From CBDCKN01 sp965219035 (lineage in GTDB: Bacteria > Gemmatimonadota > Gemmatimonadetes > Longimicrobiales > Gaopeijiaceae), in contig CBDCMR010000002.1 in assembly GCA_965219035.1 (NCBI GenBank), positions 1 through 64,000 on the forward strand: a DNA stretch of 64,000 bases. The letters run 5' to 3'. The stretch's first letter is position 1; each line of letters starts with the position of its first letter. The notes below the pieces were generated by a model, which was not told the origin of the DNA, made no database searches, and worked only from the letters and a program-made list of their open reading frames with translations. Below, one piece after another: positions 17,201-24,644 of this stretch. Position numbers and translations under genes: made by a program.

Positions 17201-18697
17201 ACGGGGACGATCGAGAACACCGATCCGTTGCCGCGGGGGCTGTTGGCGCGGTTCGGGCGGGCCACGGCGCTGCACGTGATGGAGCAGGTCGAGGAGCGTC
17301 TGGAGGCGTCCAGAGCCTCGGGCTTCCGGGGCCGGTTCGCGGGCCGTGAGCTCAGGCGTGGGATGGAGCGCGATATGGGCCGGAACTTCTTGAGCCGGCT
17401 CGAGTCCACGGCGGGCGCGGGCGCTCGGGATACGACGGGCGTCCAGTCCGATCTGAGCCCCACCGAACTCTTGCGGACGGGTCTCGGAGGCGGGGACGTG
17501 CTGATGGGCTCGGGGTTCGTGTTGAACCGCGAGACGGGCGCAGGCGCGAGCGTCTCGCTCTGGAGCCGCGGGATGGAGTCGCGGTTCAGCGGCCGGGACG
17601 GCGAGCTGTCGCTCGACGGCGGAGTCAGGACGACGATGTTCGGCGCCGACTACGCTAAGGGGCCGCTGATGGCCGGGCTGATGCTCTCGCACCGCCGAGG
17701 CCTGGGCGGCTACCAGGGGGCCGATGTCGGCCAGGTGGCCTCGTCGGTCACGGGGCTCCACCCCTGGGTGGGCTACAAGCTGACGGAGCGAGTCACGCTC
17801 TGGGGCGTGACCGGCTACGGGAGGGGCTCGCTGAGCCTGACACCCGGCGAGGCAATGTCTCTACCAACGTCTGTCCCGTCTCCTGTCGCTCTCAAGGGAG
17901 GCCTGTCGATGTCGATGCTCGCCGGGGGCGTGAGGGGCGATCTGGTGGATGCCGGTATCGGCGGGTTCGGGCTGGCGTTCAAGGCGGACGCGCTGTGGGT
18001 CGGGACGGGCAGCGAGGCCGTGGACGGTCCGGCAGGCCGACTGGCTGGGACCGAAGCGGTGGTGACGCGTGTGCGGACGGCGCTCGAGGCCTCGAGAGGC
18101 TACGTCTTCGGACACGGCATCGCGCTCCGGCCGAGCCTCGAGGTCGGGCTCAGGCGCGACGGCGGGGACGCGGAAACGGGCGTGGGCGCCGACGTCGCCG
18201 CGAGCCTGATCGCGTCAGACCCGCTGACCGGACTGTCGGTCGACGTGCGGGTGCGGACGCTGCTGGTGCATCAGGACGAAGGGTTCAGGGAACGGGGCGT
18301 GTCGGTGTCGTTCAGCTACGACCCGACGCCACAGACGCCGCTGGGCTTCACGGCGCGGGTGGCACCGTCGTGGGGCGGACAGGCGATGAGCGGTGCCGAC
18401 GCGCTCTGGGGCCGCGATACGATGGAGGGGCTCGGGGCGGCGGGCCCGGGATCGGGCGACCGCATCGACGCCGAGCTCGGCTATGCGCTGCCGGTCGGGA
18501 GTCGGCTGGTGGGGACCCCGAGGTTCGGCGTCACGACTTCCGAGTACGGGCGCGACTACCGGCTGGGCTACAGCCTGGCTGTCGTGCAGGGTGGCGCCAT
18601 GAGCTTCCAGTTCGGCCTCGACGCCCAGCGGCGCGAAAGCCTGCTTCAGGACAAGCCGGACCACAGCCTGGTGGGCCGACTCACAGTGGGCTGGTAG
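14207..18697 (+). CDS. Calx-beta repeat autotransporter adhesin-like protein
   Basis: This 1496-residue protein is probably exported by Sec and anchored by its own outer-membrane barrel. ATG 14207 follows GGAG at a proper distance and gives a signal peptide (KARLVTTSVAIAALAGPAAAQ). A jelly-roll-like N-terminal domain covers about 30-200. Four Calx-beta domains begin near residues 228, 341, 680 and 900, each with a (T)EG..A..(D/N)F.VSL pattern and a DDS..NEGDETF calcium-site motif. Three related blocks with VP..HDGS..FTF sit near 462, 578 and 800. From about 1100 to the end runs an autotransporter-type barrel, closing in GRLTVGW with an aromatic last residue. The passenger probably binds calcium and mediates adhesion. 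An upstream in-frame ATG at 14183 is less likely. Confidence 0.88.
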   Translation: MSQLRSTSTRGAGWKARLVTTSVAIAALAGPAAAQDLLVSNLSTSASGREGLADSEYIQSFTTGPNVSGYLLESISIDFVKGSVGARDPVYVYLYEDNGSGRPRSRAIATLTKNGVNFAPPVTGVNKYKVWKARCYSQPPHGGGCLQDPSSVHLAPNTTYWVYVWAGRSTTGAELQSDTVTTETGAAGWTLGDSAFSKPSWGSSDGVYTYTSISAPLLIKVEGTTNPEVLVSVNDVTVTEGTHKTANFVVSLSRKTSGPVQVSYGTVQLSGSSAADEGSDYEATSGTLTFRPGQARKTVSVPILDDARNEGDETFGLALTNLQGATFAVNSGTGTIVNAEPLALSISDATATEGVDATIDFTVSLNRATTRRITVNVLFSSGTANFSDITEPDQTSVTFEPGQRRRTYSLGIVDDSVNEPSETFSMVLQVPGLFTGDIIVGSPGTGTILNTETLEASFENVPQDHDGSNTFTFNVAFTNDVSIGPAAMRDHAFTVTNGDVTGASRVDGRNDRWLITVDPDGDDAVTITLPGNRACATQGAICSKEDNPVQLSNSPSATVAAPPEGDPLTASFSNVPDDHDGSDFHVDLTFSEGPDVGYRDVQKAVKVSGGSINRTNRKTKGSNVGWKLKVRPAGTGSLTITLPATTNCSARGAICTEDGRRLSNSPSATVAGPAAVVETTPTVSIAGGSGTEGDDDSIAFTVTLDEAASETVTVDYATADGSAEAGDDYTAASGTLSFAAGETSKAISVAIDDDIVNESDETFTVTLSNASGADLGTKTATGTIRNRTVALLTASFEDVPSEHDGSTVFTFRLRFSEDPAVSYRVLRDEAFSVSGGTVKKARRVDGRNDLREIHVQPETTGEIRISLPATTDCDAVDAICTEDGRPLSHSLSETIASPVGISVADARVEEGAGAVLEFAVTLSRAAAGQVTVDYQTANGTASAGTDYTAANGTLTFRAGESSKTVEVAVLDDSHDEGEETMTLRLSNPSEGRLADAEATGTIENTDPLPRGLLARFGRATALHVMEQVEERLEASRASGFRGRFAGRELRRGMERDMGRNFLSRLESTAGAGARDTTGVQSDLSPTELLRTGLGGGDVLMGSGFVLNRETGAGASVSLWSRGMESRFSGRDGELSLDGGVRTTMFGADYAKGPLMAGLMLSHRRGLGGYQGADVGQVASSVTGLHPWVGYKLTERVTLWGVTGYGRGSLSLTPGEAMSLPTSVPSPVALKGGLSMSMLAGGVRGDLVDAGIGGFGLAFKADALWVGTGSEAVDGPAGRLAGTEAVVTRVRTALEASRGYVFGHGIALRPSLEVGLRRDGGDAETGVGADVAASLIASDPLTGLSVDVRVRTLLVHQDEGFRERGVSVSFSYDPTPQTPLGFTARVAPSWGGQAMSGADALWGRDTMEGLGAAGPGSGDRIDAELGYALPVGSRLVGTPRFGVTTSEYGRDYRLGYSLAVVQGGAMSFQFGLDAQRRESLLQDKPDHSLVGRLTVGW

Positions 18698-18871
18698 GCG
18701 CCGGCGGACGAGTAGTGTCCCCGGCGCGCCGGGTGTCCTTGCGAGCGTCGTACTCCGGGCGATGGCCGTCCCGCATGCGGTGGGCCAGCGCGGCTTTGTC
18801 GCGCGGCCGGCCGCAGGCCCGGTTCGATCCTGCGGTCGACACATCTCATGGCTCCCCTGTGGTGTCAGCTT

Positions 18872-19220
18872 CTAGTCGCGACCGCCCGCCTTTGTCCAGC
18901 GCCTCTCCTGACTGCGCGTGAGCGGCAGCGCCTCGTCGCCGGCACCGGCAACCAGATCCGGTGCGAAGCCGCGGATGTCGTAGGTGATGTCGATGACGTC
19001 CCAGAACCGCCGGATCGCGCGCCACACCTTGGACAACGAAGTGCCGCCCTTGAAAACGAGCTGATGGCCGAACGGGGCGTCGAACAGGACGCCGAGGGTT
19101 GCGACCACCCAGATGTCTTTCTCGAGCACGAACGCCGGGTGCGGGCATTCGGCTTGAGCGGCACGCAAGGCATTGACGGCGCTCTTCGGCCGCCAGGCGC
19201 TGAAACAGTGCTTCAGCCAT
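18872..19220 (-). pseudogene. AbiEii-like nucleotidyltransferase toxin, frameshifted and truncated
   Basis: The frame starts MAEALFQRLAAEERR at 19220, overlapping the end of the AbiEi gene. It then continues in another frame as HPAFVLEKDIWVVATLGVLF, HQLVFKGGTSLSK and DVIDITYDIRG. That is the GS(x)-D(x)D nucleotidyltransferase core of type IV toxins of the AbiEii/AbiGii group, with one Asp-rich position reading VIDIT where family members usually read (E)DVDLT. The frame stops around RSQERRWTKA near 18880; about two thirds of the usual 250-300 residues are missing. At least one frameshift and a 3' deletion make an active toxin unlikely. Confidence 0.7.
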
Positions 19221-19796
19221 GCGCCAGACGCGTGGTCAGCGGCTCCGCCATCCACACCGGCATGACGCCCCGCGCGACCGCAAGCTCCTCGAGGTCTGCC
19301 TCCGAGAGCTTGGGCAGGATCGCGTCGAGGCTGTCTTCGACCTCTTCGGGGCCGAGCCATGCCAGGGCGCGGATCACCACTCCCGCCATCCTGTGCGGGG
19401 CCGCCAGTTGCCAGCGCGGAGCGTGGCGCAGCTCGACGGGATGCTTGCCGAAGCGCAATCGCCGACTGCGGCCGGAGGTGAGATAGACCGAGCGGACGGG
19501 ATTCTGCGTCGTCAAACCAAGCCAGTTGGCCGCGCCGCCTCCGTTCGAGACGATCGTCTCGCCCCAGAGCTCCGAGAGCGCCAGGAGTGACTTTTCGCTG
19601 CCCGGCGCACACCGCCCGAAGCGGGTCTCGATCGGGCGCATGTAGACCCCTTGGCGGATCCGCATGAGCCGGCCTGAACGGGCCAGGCGGGAGAGCGCTG
19701 ACCCACCGCGGCCCTTTGGCCGAGGTGAAGCAGGGCTGCCGGGCAGATCGGCGTGGCCTCGGCGTGCTCCATGATCCGCTCGGGCAGGCTCTTCAT
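19213..19796 (-). pseudogene. AbiEi-like antitoxin (DUF6088 type), single-base frameshift
   Basis: The start MKSLPERIMEHAEATPICPA is followed by ALLHLGQRAAVGQ. The conserved sequence then continues one frame away as SALSRLARSGRLMRIRQGVY and through to WMAEPLTTRLAHG. The break is near 19698, where a G appears to be missing from a CAGGCG context. The product would be the winged-helix transcriptional repressor and antitoxin of an AbiE type IV pair. Its stop overlaps the toxin start by 8 bp. Upstream, ATTTGTG occurs twice with 12-bp spacing, and AGAGTCG/CGACTCT forms a dyad at 19838-19863. These are plausible operator sites for autoregulation. A sequencing error could mimic the frameshift, but the truncated toxin argues for real decay. 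Confidence 0.72.
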
Positions 19797-20200
19797 GGCT
19801 TTTCTCTCTCCGCGTCACAAATCGAGCCACAAATATAAGAGTCGTCGTGTTCGGAGCGACTCTCGAAGCCCTTGATCCGTTGCCGCGGCAGGCACGGCAC
19901 GCCGCTCGGCGACCGCCGCGCGCCCCGGCATGTGAAAACCTGTCACTTCCGTGTGGGCGACGCCAAGTCGGCCGTGCCCGGGCCGACCTTCCGGTCGAGC
20001 CCTAAGACCCTTGACGGGAACCTCCGGCGAGCGCTGCGGAGGGTGTGTCTGCCATGCCACTGGCGGAGCCATCCAACAGCTCGTGTACCGTACTGGCCAT
20101 CTCTAGCCGTTACAGGCACTTAGGAGATTTCCTATGAGTTGACTTCCTTGCATGCGGGTCTTCACCGTTATGGCCATGAAGACGCGGGAGCAGTACGGGC
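19797..20200. promoter_or_regulatory. Intergenic control region between abiE and the conjugative element
   Basis: These 404 bp hold no supported gene. Next to abiEi lie two ATTTGTG repeats, a TATATT that could serve as a -10 box on the minus strand, and a 7-bp dyad at 19838-19844/19857-19863. The right part should contain the promoter of the plus-strand conjugation operon, but no clear -35/-10 pair was identified. Confidence 0.35.
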
Positions 20201-20707
20201 ATGGAGACGCTGGAGCAGCAGTTCGACTCGCGTGTGAGGGTGTTCCTCGGGCGGACGGGCCTGAGTCCGACGACGTTCGGCTTGAAGGCGCTGGGCGACC
20301 CGAACCTGATGCGCCAGATCGACGGCGGACGCTCGCTGTCGCTGAGAACGGCGGACCGGGTTCTGGCGTTCGTGGCGGACTACGACCTGGACTCGGGCGG
20401 CGCTCGGACTCCGCCCCGAGGCCACCGGCGCCGGAAGCCTTCGCCGGGGGCGAGGAGAACGAGGAGGAGCAGAGCGATGAGTGAACAACCGATCGAACAG
20501 AGAACGAACCCGCCGACCCGCTTCCTGCGGCGGCCGGAGGTAACGGCCCGCACGGGTCTGGCGCGGAGCACGATCAAGGTGCGGATGCGCGAGGGGCACT
20601 TCCCCCGCCCGGTATTGCTGGGCTCGCGCGCCGTGGGCTGGATCGAGGCGGAGGTGGACGAGTGGATCCGCGAACGGATCGTGGCGAGCCGCGGCGAAGC
20701 CGAGTGA
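20201..20707 (+). CDS. Small regulator-like ORF reading in frame into the AlpA-like gene
   Basis: Residues 1-60 (METLEQQFDSRVRVFLGRTG, then LMRQIDGGRSLSLRTADRVL) look like a helix-turn-helix-like small regulator of the kind found at the head of Trb-type conjugation operons. A basic, low-complexity linker follows. The frame then runs without a stop into the AlpA-like domain, whose own start is at 20477. In the other frame the segment before 20484 reads PAPEAFAGGEENEEEQSDE and stops, overlapping the AlpA start. The first protein may therefore have lost its stop through a frameshift in the GC-rich linker. One 168-residue fusion or two proteins are both possible. Confidence 0.5.
   Translation: METLEQQFDSRVRVFLGRTGLSPTTFGLKALGDPNLMRQIDGGRSLSLRTADRVLAFVADYDLDSGGARTPPRGHRRRKPSPGARRTRRSRAMSEQPIEQRTNPPTRFLRRPEVTARTGLARSTIKVRMREGHFPRPVLLGSRAVGWIEAEVDEWIRERIVASRGEAE
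20477..20707 (+). CDS. AlpA/excisionase-type DNA-binding protein, 76 aa
   Basis: RFLRRPEVTARTGLARSTIK, then REGHFPRPVLLGSRAVGWIE and AEVDEWIRERI, form the winged helix-turn-helix of AlpA-like phage and integrative-element regulators. Such proteins activate excision or operon transcription. ATG 20477 is preceded by GAGGAGGAGC, a good ribosome site, and the conserved domain starts about 15 residues later. It precedes the pilin gene by 33 bp, so it probably controls or heads the conjugation operon. It is in frame with the upstream ORF, so translation could also read through. Confidence 0.7.
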   Translation: MSEQPIEQRTNPPTRFLRRPEVTARTGLARSTIKVRMREGHFPRPVLLGSRAVGWIEAEVDEWIRERIVASRGEAE

Positions 20708-20740
20708 GCGACGCATTCAATGGAGACTAAGGAGCAGACG

Positions 20741-21028
20741 ATGCAACCTTTCATAAGGACGGTACGGGCGGCGGCCTGGGCCACGCTGTGGTTGCTGTTG
20801 CCCGGGGTGCTGTGGGCGCAGGGGACGAGCCCGTGGGTGGAGGCGGTCAACGAGCTACAGGCGCAGTTCACGGGTCCGATCGCGCGCGGGCTGTCGCTGA
20901 TCGCGATCGTGGTGGGCGGGCTGATGTTCGCGTTCGGCGAGGGTGGGAGCAAGCGGACGCTGGCCGGGATCATCTTCGGTCTCGGGATGGCGATGGGCGC
21001 GGCGAACTTCCTGGCCTGGCTCTTCTGA
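20741..21028 (+). CDS. trbC: TrbC/VirB2 conjugative pilin
   Basis: The 95-residue precursor has a long hydrophobic signal (AWATLWLLLPGVLWAQG) followed by two membrane helices (ARGLSLIAIVVGGLMFAF and TLAGIIFGLGMAMGAANFL). A short positively charged loop GGSKR lies between them, the standard VirB2-type pilin layout. The start is set by CTAAGGAG seven bases before ATG 20741. Its stop overlaps the trbD start. After processing it would form the extracellular pilus of the type IV secretion channel. Confidence 0.85.
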   Translation: MQPFIRTVRAAAWATLWLLLPGVLWAQGTSPWVEAVNELQAQFTGPIARGLSLIAIVVGGLMFAFGEGGSKRTLAGIIFGLGMAMGAANFLAWLF

Positions 21029-21330
21029 TGAGGGGTCTGAGGCGTTGGGCCGGCTATGCGGCGCTGAACCGACCGCTCACGATCCTGGGTGTCGAGCGTA
21101 GGGGGTTTCTCCTCATCGCCACGCTCGCGCTCGCGATGTGGAACGCGACGGCTTCGCTCGTGACTGGCGGCGTCGTGTTCGCGGTAGGCTACGGGGCCGG
21201 GTGGCTGGCTGGCCGCAAAGACCCGGACATGCTTGGCGTGCTCCGCGCCGGGACGCGCTACCCGGCTCGCTTCGACCCGGGCAAGTGGGCCGAAGAGCCC
21301 TGGCATCTGGTGATCCGGAGCGGGCGATGA
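21028..21330 (+). CDS. trbD: TrbD/VirB3-like inner-membrane protein
   Basis: The 100-residue protein begins MRGLRRWAGYAALNRPLTIL. An N-terminal (Y)..LNRP(L/K) motif and one or two helices (FLLIATLALAMWNATASLV, GGVVFAVGYGAGWLAG) are typical of VirB3. VirB3 works with the VirB4 ATPase in pilus assembly. The start codon overlaps the trbC stop by 1 bp, and the stop overlaps the trbE start by 4 bp, so the three genes are tightly coupled. Confidence 0.8.
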   Translation: MRGLRRWAGYAALNRPLTILGVERRGFLLIATLALAMWNATASLVTGGVVFAVGYGAGWLAGRKDPDMLGVLRAGTRYPARFDPGKWAEEPWHLVIRSGR

Positions 21331-23771
21331 GGATCTCCGCGGAGCTCCGGGACCACGAGGCGGCCGGTTCGCTGGCGGAGGAGCTGCCCTACTGGGGCTG
21401 GCTCGAGGACGGCCGCACCTGCCTGACCCGCACGGGCGAGCTGATCGCAGCCGGCCGGCTGGAGCCCGCGGTGGTGGATGGGCGTTCGCCCGAACAGATC
21501 GACCGCGTGCTGGGCCGCTGGCAGCGTCTCCTCTCGGGCCTCGACGCCGACACACGCCTCTACTTCTATCTGCTCCGCCGGCCAAGTGTGCCCGAGGCTG
21601 CGGACGACGAGGGTTCCGGCATCGTAGCGGTCTCCCAGCGTAAGCGCCGCGCGTTTCTCTCGGGGCGGGTGCAGCAGCTCGAGGCCTACCTGGTCTGGTC
21701 GCACGATCCCCGTCTACGCACGGTGGCGGACGGGCCCACGTCGGGTAGCGCCTCCCGGCTCATGCAGTGGTGGAAGCGCCGCCGAGGGGGTGCCCCCACC
21801 TACCTGCGGTCCGAGATCGAGGCCGCCGCCGCCCGCTTTCGCTCGACGGTGGACGCGGGCCGCGCGCTAGTAGCGGAGCACACGCCGATCGAGATGCTCG
21901 AGCCCGCCGAAGCCTCGCGACTCCTCTCCGAGCTCATCAACCGTCCGGGCACGGTGTGGGACGGCGCGACGGGGAGCGGTATGAACTGGCGGCTCGCGCT
22001 TTCGGAGCTCGAGGCGGAGCGAGGACACCTGCGGCTCGACGGCGAGCCCGTGATCCTGTACTCGCTCCTGTCTCCACCCGGCCAAGCCCGTGCGAACCTG
22101 CTCCGGGATCTCTACTGCCTCGATGCCGTGATGACGGTCTCGCTCGAGTGGCGGCCCTGGGCGATGGAAGCGGCGAGGCGCCGGATCCGTGGCGCGCAGC
22201 GGCATTACTTCGCGCGCCGCTACTCGATGATGGCGCACGTGCAGGAGACGGAGGGCACGGCCGCCGCGATGGTCGACTCCGCCGCGGCGACCGAGTCGGA
22301 TCGTCTGGGCGAGGCGCTCGTCGAGCTGGAAGCCGACGGCGTGAGCTACGGCGAGGCCACGCTGACCGTGGCGCTCCACGGCGAGCTGGGAAGCATCGAG
22401 CGGCTGGACGGCGACCTCCGTCGTCTCTTCGCCGCGCACGACGCGAAGGTGATCCGGGAGGGATACGGCCAGCTTCCGGCCTGGTTCTCCCGGCTCCCTG
22501 CCCAGCCCCGTGGGCGGCAGGTGCGGAAGGTGTTCGTGTCGGCCGGCGTGGCGGCCTGTCTGGCGCCGCTGTTCGGGCCGCCCCGGGGCACGGCAAAGAG
22601 CAAGCACCTCGGCCGCGAGTCGCTCGCGGTGTTGGAGACCCCGTGGCGCACGGCGTACCACTACGACCTGTTCGCCGGCGACGTGGGCCACACGTTGATG
22701 CTCGGCGCGACCGGCTCGGGCAAGAGCTTCACACTGAACTTCCTCCTGGTCGAGGCTCTCAGGTACGACCCGCGCGTCCTGATCCTGGACCTGGGCGGCT
22801 CGTACCGCTGGCTGACCCGGTTTCTCGGAGGCCGCTACTTGGAGCTCTCGCCCGGCGAGGCGGAGCCCACGCTCCGGTTGCAGCCGTTCGCGCTCCCGGC
22901 GGGCACGCGGACGTTCCAGTTCCTGACCGGCTGGGTGCTCCGGCTGCTGAAGCTCGGCGGCTGGGAAGCGAGCGGCGCGGATACGAGCGAGATCCGGGCG
23001 CGGATCGAGGACCTCTACGCGTTCGAGCCGGAACGGCGCACGCTGAGCGTCCTGGCTGGCTCGCTTCCGTCCGCGACGTGGCCGGCCTGGAGCCGTTGGA
23101 TCGAAGGCGGCGCCTGGGGCGCGTACTTCGATAACCCGGCGGGCGGAGCACCGGATCTCGAGTTCGCCGACTGGCAGGTGATCGATCTGGCGGGCGCGGT
23201 CGAGCATCCAGATCTCTGCGACGCGGCGCTCTCCTACCTGCTCGAGCGGATGCGCTTGGAGGTGGAGGACCCGTCCGAGGCGGCGCGGCTGAAGCTGATG
23301 GTCGTGGACGAGGCCTGGCGCTACCTGCAGGACCCCGCCGTGCTGAGCTACCTGGCCGAGGCGGCGAAGACGTGGCGCAAGAAGAACGCCGCGCTGATCC
23401 TCGCCACCCAGTCCGCCGTGGACATGACGGCGACGCCCGGTGCTGCGGCGCTGCTCGAGTCGATCCCGACGAAGCTGTTCCTCGCGAACCCGGAGCTCCC
23501 CGACGCGGTCGGGGCGCTGTTCCGGCTGAACGAGTCGGAGCTGGCCCGGGTCCGGGGCCTGATCCCCAAACGCGAACTCTACCTCCGCCGCCCGGACGGG
23601 GCGGCGGTGCTCCGCCTCGAGGTCGATCCGGAGAGCTACTGGCTCTACACCTCGTCCGCATTGGACGCCGAGGAGCGCGCCCGGGCCGTCGAGCGCCACG
23701 GACTCAGCCGGGCCATCGAGGTTCTCGCGAGCCGAGACCATCCCACCCCCACCCCCAACGCAAGGAGCTGA
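21327..23771 (+). CDS. trbE: TrbE/VirB4 conjugation ATPase
   Basis: The 814-residue cytoplasmic ATPase energises pilus biogenesis and substrate transfer. The N-terminal half (about 1-440) is the VirB4 platform domain. The C-terminal RecA-like motor has Walker A GATGSGKS at 460-467 and Walker B LMVVDEAWRYL around D661/E662. An ATQS motif follows (ALILATQSAVDM). ATG 21327 is chosen because it overlaps the trbD stop as ATGA; in-frame codons farther upstream lie inside trbD. Length and motifs are normal for the family. The neighbours are all Trb-type channel genes. Confidence 0.93.
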   Translation: MRISAELRDHEAAGSLAEELPYWGWLEDGRTCLTRTGELIAAGRLEPAVVDGRSPEQIDRVLGRWQRLLSGLDADTRLYFYLLRRPSVPEAADDEGSGIVAVSQRKRRAFLSGRVQQLEAYLVWSHDPRLRTVADGPTSGSASRLMQWWKRRRGGAPTYLRSEIEAAAARFRSTVDAGRALVAEHTPIEMLEPAEASRLLSELINRPGTVWDGATGSGMNWRLALSELEAERGHLRLDGEPVILYSLLSPPGQARANLLRDLYCLDAVMTVSLEWRPWAMEAARRRIRGAQRHYFARRYSMMAHVQETEGTAAAMVDSAAATESDRLGEALVELEADGVSYGEATLTVALHGELGSIERLDGDLRRLFAAHDAKVIREGYGQLPAWFSRLPAQPRGRQVRKVFVSAGVAACLAPLFGPPRGTAKSKHLGRESLAVLETPWRTAYHYDLFAGDVGHTLMLGATGSGKSFTLNFLLVEALRYDPRVLILDLGGSYRWLTRFLGGRYLELSPGEAEPTLRLQPFALPAGTRTFQFLTGWVLRLLKLGGWEASGADTSEIRARIEDLYAFEPERRTLSVLAGSLPSATWPAWSRWIEGGAWGAYFDNPAGGAPDLEFADWQVIDLAGAVEHPDLCDAALSYLLERMRLEVEDPSEAARLKLMVVDEAWRYLQDPAVLSYLAEAAKTWRKKNAALILATQSAVDMTATPGAAALLESIPTKLFLANPELPDAVGALFRLNESELARVRGLIPKRELYLRRPDGAAVLRLEVDPESYWLYTSSALDAEERARAVERHGLSRAIEVLASRDHPTPTPNARS

Positions 23772-23777
23772 CACGCC

Positions 23778-24644
23778 ATGCGACCACCAATGACACCCCT
23801 CGTTCTAACCGCGCTTCTCCTGGCTGCCCTCCCCGCCGGGGCTACCGCCCAGCAGGAGGACGACCAAGCGTTCCTCCGGGTGACGGTCCCCGAGGAGGGG
23901 GAGGATCGGATCCACCGGCTCCGCACCCGGGTCCGTCACACGACCGTCATCGTGCTCCCCGCCGATGAGAACATCCTGGATTTCGTCGTCGGCGACTCGG
24001 AGTACTGGCACCTGACCGGCGCGGCGAACGTGGCGTTCCTGAAACCCCTCTCCCCGGACGCGGCGACGAACATCGCGCTCGTATGCGAGTCGGGGCGGAT
24101 CTACTCGTTCCTGGTGGCCGAGCACAGCGACGGGCCGCCCCATCTGGTCGTCCGGGTCGAGTCCGGCGCGGAGAAGACGGGACTCTCCGGCGGCGGCACG
24201 GGCCGTCCCGCGTTCGTCGCGCGGAGCGAGGTCGCGGCCTACCAACAGATGGCCGCCGAGGCGGCGGAGGCGGCTCGCAGCGCCCGGGAGGCGGCCGAAG
24301 CCGGCATCCTGGAAGCCCGGACTCAGGCCGAAACGGAGATCGAGGAGTTCCGTGCGCGCTATCCGGAGCGTCTCGCCTTCGAGTACCGGCTCCACGGGGA
24401 CGCGGCGGACCGGCCGTTCCTGGTCGAAACGATGTGGCACGACGGGCAGTTCACCTACCTCCGGTCCCGCGCCCAGGAGTCGCCGGCCCTCTATGAGCTC
24501 CGGGACGGCGAACCGGCGCTCGTCGCTTACGACCTGAATGAGGACGGCCTCTACATCGCCCGCCACGTGCTGGGCGACGGATGGCTGCAGATCGGCGACA
24601 AGCGGGCCAGCTGGCGGTTCACGCCACGGGAAGGGCTCCGATGA
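23778..24644 (+). CDS. trbG: TrbG/VirB9 outer-membrane core channel protein
   Basis: The 288-residue protein has a cleavable signal (LVLTALLLAALPAGATAQQ). An N-terminal beta domain follows, with the HTTVIVLPADENILDFVVGD pattern that resembles the conserved start of VirB9. A helical linker with repeated Glu/Ala covers roughly 150-190. The C-terminal beta sandwich contains FTYLRSRAQESPALYEL and a final region resembling the VirB7-binding domain. It lies 6 bp after trbE and overlaps trbI by 4 bp. With TrbI it forms the core complex that spans the periplasm to the outer membrane. Confidence 0.85.
   Translation: MRPPMTPLVLTALLLAALPAGATAQQEDDQAFLRVTVPEEGEDRIHRLRTRVRHTTVIVLPADENILDFVVGDSEYWHLTGAANVAFLKPLSPDAATNIALVCESGRIYSFLVAEHSDGPPHLVVRVESGAEKTGLSGGGTGRPAFVARSEVAAYQQMAAEAAEAARSAREAAEAGILEARTQAETEIEEFRARYPERLAFEYRLHGDAADRPFLVETMWHDGQFTYLRSRAQESPALYELRDGEPALVAYDLNEDGLYIARHVLGDGWLQIGDKRASWRFTPREGLR

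Noticed and set aside
15023..17761. Very long open frame antisense to the autotransporter gene (about 900 codons)
   Set aside because: Its composition is dominated by Arg, Ala, Val and His, as expected from the reverse strand of a GC-rich gene. It contains no motif, and the sense frame has clear domains.
18719..18734. CCCGGCGCGCCGGG palindrome after the autotransporter as a terminator
   Set aside because: It is a loop-less palindrome in very GC-rich DNA, without a T-run, and is not convincing as a hairpin terminator.
21867..23774. Long antisense frame over trbE
   Set aside because: It has no recognisable domain, and it conflicts with an operon whose genes overlap on the plus strand.
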